Origin: Cytophagales bacterium
GTDB lineage: Bacteria; Bacteroidota; Bacteroidia; Cytophagales; Cyclobacteriaceae
Assembly (NCBI GenBank): GCA_017303795.1
Contig: JAFLBR010000001.1
Span: 310,001-374,000 of the forward strand
Direction of reading: 5' to 3'
Length of the DNA stretch: 64,000 nucleotides
The translations under genes and the position numbers were made by a program. This document shows, piece by piece, positions 61,556 through 64,000 of the stretch (its first letter is position 1; every line of letters starts with the position of its first letter). Under the pieces are notes generated by a model, which saw only the letters and a program-made list of their open reading frames with translations, had not been told where the DNA came from and did not search any database.

Positions 61556-64000
61556 TTACCGCGTTAACCAAACCCGTTCGGCTCCGGCCACATTTCCGGC
61601 TTGTACCTGAACAATGTAAATGCCCGTACCTTGTGCTATAGAAATCTCATAAGTCTGATTCAGTACATCTGTAAGTTGATTGGAAAGAACCAGTTGCCCC
61701 ACTGAATTATAAATGCGCAACACCGCATCTGTTTTTTCTTCCAGATTAAACGTTACAAAAACATCTGTACCGGAGCCATACACTTTAAAATTATCTTCAA
61801 TCTGCACCGGAAACATGTTATCGCTAATAAAAAATTCGATGTTGTCGATAAACAAGTTGTTGCCATTATCGGCTGTAGCCACAAACGCCAGGCGGGCTTG
61901 TGCATTACCCGCAAGTGAGCTAAGGTTGATGGATTCGCGATCCCAGTCTCCATTTTCTGTAGGTAACCAACTGGAGAATGAAGTGGCGGTTGATAACGAT
62001 TCGCCAGCCTGATCGTACAACACAACCGGGTAAGTTTGGCCGCAGTCGGTAGAAGCCAACACGCGTAGGCGTTCATTGCCATTACTTTGGGTAGCATAGC
62101 TCACATCAAAAAATACACTGGCTTTATTGGTGCGCGATAAATCCAGAACCGGTGTTGCTAACCAGGTTTCTTCACCGCGATTTGGATTGCTGAATGCCTG
62201 AAAGCCTAACGAACTTTTTTTGTTGGTGGTGAGTGAACTCCACACATCGGCATCGCCCTGACTGACGATCGACCAATCATCGAATGTTGTATCAAAATTT
62301 TCGCGAAGGGGAATAGTTTGTTGTGCAGTATTCAGCACACGTGTAACGGCTACGGTGTTGTTATCCGGATTTGAGTCAAACAAGCCGTTAGGTTCGCTGA
62401 TGGTAAATGAGATGGTATTTTCTCCAGATACAAAGGGCAATGCAGTGAGAGTAAAAGATTCTTCGCTTCCGGCTTCTATTCCGCCAACACTGGTTAAAGT
62501 TTGTGTAGCACGAACCTGTCCGTTTAAGGTTGGCTGAACTTTAAATGAGTTGATGGTAACCGAACCCATATTCTTTACACGAATGACAGGTGCGGGTTGC
62601 GTCACGCATGTTACTGGTCCGGGGCTCTCAATTGTGAGTATGGCAAGGTCAAGCGAATTATCTGTAGAGATAACCACATTATCGAGATATACATTGTTGC
62701 CATAGGCATTGGTAACTTCAAACGCAATTTGAATTTTATTGCCAATAAAATTCTGAAGTGAGATAACTGAATTCTGCCAATGTGCTGCCGAAGTGGGAAC
62801 AAACGAAGATGTGGTAGATGGTGCTGTAGCGAGCGCACTTCCTTCCAGATTTAAAACTTCGGTAAACGTGTTGCTGAAATCGCACGCAGTTGAAACCAGT
62901 ACCCGCAGCCGCTCAGGATAAGATGAGTTGAACAACGCATAAGCGCGATCGAATCTAAGAAAAGCGGTTGTGGCTGTTGTTAAATCTAACACAGGTGTAA
63001 TCAAACGATCAATGGCTCCTTCGTTTTCATAATCGTAACAGTTTACATACATAGCGTTGCCATTGGTGCTGGTATTGAGCAAGCTCCATTGAATACCGGC
63101 ATCGGGATTGTAGATACTCCACGTTATAGGAATACTGTTAAAAACTTCTGATACAGGCAGTGAGGTGCTGGCAGGCACTGAGGTGGAAATGGTGAGTAAA
63201 CTGTTTTGCGGCCGTTGATCAGCTACACCGTTAACCAACAGCACTTCAAATTCGTAATTAACGGTTCCTGAATTTTGCGTTACCGGATTAAACGAGAATG
63301 CAGTGGTAGCAAGATTGGCCAGGTTAGGTGCAAAGTCTTTTGTTTCAACAACAGCCCCATTTATTTTAAATTGAATTCTGGCGGTACTTGCTGTGGTAGT
63401 ACCAATATTCTGTACGGAAATGATGGGCGTAAATGTTCCCCCACAAATAGTAACGGTGGGCGAATTAATCAGCGTAAGCGCGAGGTCGTTGGCCAACGGT
63501 GGCGGATCGTTAGCGCCATTTGAATTAAGTAAACTAAATCTGCGCGGACTGTTTTCCAATACCACCGTCATGCGGGCAACCTGCCCTTGGGTGTAGAGGT
63601 TCATGCAGGCATCATCGGTATAGTCCATGTAATTCATGTACATATCGCTGCTGCTGCAAGTAGTTCGGGTATTGCCCGGACATTGGCCTACATAGTTTCC
63701 ACCTTGATTTGGGGTATCATCAACATGATCTGTACCAGAGCAGGCCGAGCCATCATCGCCCCAGATGTGTTTTAAGCCAAAGAAGTGACCAACCTCGTGC
63801 GTGCACGTTCTTCCGCGATTGTATTTTGTATCGAGATTGAATGTGCCAATACCTTCAAAGTTAGAACCGAATACGGTATAGTCTATCACTACGCCATCGG
63901 TCAATCTATCATTCGGAGAATCTTCCAATCCCGGCAAGGATGAAACCGGAAACTGTGCAAAGCCTAGATAAGAAGGGATGTTAATTACCCAGATGTTGAG
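61556..64000 (-). CDS. M43-family secreted metalloprotease with T9SS sorting domain (5' end outside window)
   Basis: Pappalysin-like metalloprotease, partial: the frame continues through the right edge, so the N-terminus is missing. The visible part starts with IWVINIPSYLGFAQFP and has the zinc motif HEVGHFFGLKH, followed by the conserved cysteine-rich segment (CSGTDHVDDTPNQ, CPGNTRTTC) and the Met-turn region MNYMDYTDDACMNLYTQGQ. Two CARDB-like and jelly-roll regions follow (about 160-720), then a C-terminal type IX sorting domain. Probably an extracellular protease for protein feeding. Its last codons are duplicated downstream. Confidence 0.92.
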   Translation of the reverse strand, partial: LNIWVINIPSYLGFAQFPVSSLPGLEDSPNDRLTDGVVIDYTVFGSNFEGIGTFNLDTKYNRGRTCTHEVGHFFGLKHIWGDDGSACSGTDHVDDTPNQGGNYVGQCPGNTRTTCSSSDMYMNYMDYTDDACMNLYTQGQVARMTVVLENSPRRFSLLNSNGANDPPPLANDLALTLINSPTVTICGGTFTPIISVQNIGTTTASTARIQFKINGAVVETKDFAPNLANLATTAFSFNPVTQNSGTVNYEFEVLLVNGVADQRPQNSLLTISTSVPASTSLPVSEVFNSIPITWSIYNPDAGIQWSLLNTSTNGNAMYVNCYDYENEGAIDRLITPVLDLTTATTAFLRFDRAYALFNSSYPERLRVLVSTACDFSNTFTEVLNLEGSALATAPSTTSSFVPTSAAHWQNSVISLQNFIGNKIQIAFEVTNAYGNNVYLDNVVISTDNSLDLAILTIESPGPVTCVTQPAPVIRVKNMGSVTINSFKVQPTLNGQVRATQTLTSVGGIEAGSEESFTLTALPFVSGENTISFTISEPNGLFDSNPDNNTVAVTRVLNTAQQTIPLRENFDTTFDDWSIVSQGDADVWSSLTTNKKSSLGFQAFSNPNRGEETWLATPVLDLSRTNKASVFFDVSYATQSNGNERLRVLASTDCGQTYPVVLYDQAGESLSTATSFSSWLPTENGDWDRESINLSSLAGNAQARLAFVATADNGNNLFIDNIEFFISDNMFPVQIEDNFKVYGSGTDVFVTFNLEEKTDAVLRIYNSVGQLVLSNQLTDVLNQTYEISIAQGTGIYIVQVQAGNVAGAERVWLTR

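Overview
The window looks like a chromosomal segment of a Bacteroidota bacterium, most likely Cytophagales. The signs are a SusC/SusD polysaccharide utilization locus (PUL), two proteins with a type IX secretion C-terminal sorting domain, PorT-like barrels, a 7TMR-DISM receptor, a Y_Y_Y histidine kinase, promoters of the TTG-N(20-22)-TAnnTTTG type, and frequent GTG/TTG starts without a clear Shine-Dalgarno. No rRNA, CRISPR array, prophage or intact transposase gene was seen.

Layout. 1-2.2 kb: the 3' part of a sensor kinase and its NarL-type response regulator. 2.2-6.0 kb: a LysR regulator divergent from a Thermus/Rickettsia-type isocitrate dehydrogenase, a small orphan gene and an SbtA-family bicarbonate transporter. 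6.0-12.9 kb: a DUF2238 membrane protein and a TetR-controlled TolC/adaptor/RND efflux operon. 13.0-26.0 kb: a 7TMR-DISM receptor carrying a C-terminal IS1595-type zinc ribbon, followed on the same strand by SusC, SusD, a tandem-LamG lipoprotein, a GH144-like glucanase and a GH3 glucosidase. The two enzymes suggest beta-1,2-glucan as substrate, and the receptor is the only nearby candidate regulator.

26-38.6 kb: outer-membrane barrels, YebC, an amidohydrolase, a TSUP exporter, a cupin/isomerase/SGNH/OmpA gene run, a CotH-like lipoprotein, Dps, an orphan MacB-type permease and MsrB. 38.6-45.9 kb: an accessory zone with two HigBA-like toxin-antitoxin pairs, a symporter plus myo-inositol oxygenase operon, orphan AT-rich genes and many palindromic repeats, including repeated copies of the 5' region of an ABC permease gene. 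45.9-51.6 kb: two large FtsX-type permeases around a PadR regulator. 51.6-55.5 kb: three copies of a ~245-bp non-coding repeat, a Crp-like regulator, a pentapeptide-repeat protein, and a GIY-YIG nuclease gene caught between an intact CAU tRNA and a partial copy of it. 55.5-64 kb: a HAD hydrolase and site-2 protease pair, a Ddl/PASTA/T9SS cluster, and an M43 metalloprotease that runs off the window.

Most interesting points: the receptor-zinc-ribbon fusion in front of the PUL, the GIY-YIG/tRNA unit, the mosaic of permease 5' ends, and repeats whose empty-site copies show short palindromes being inserted.
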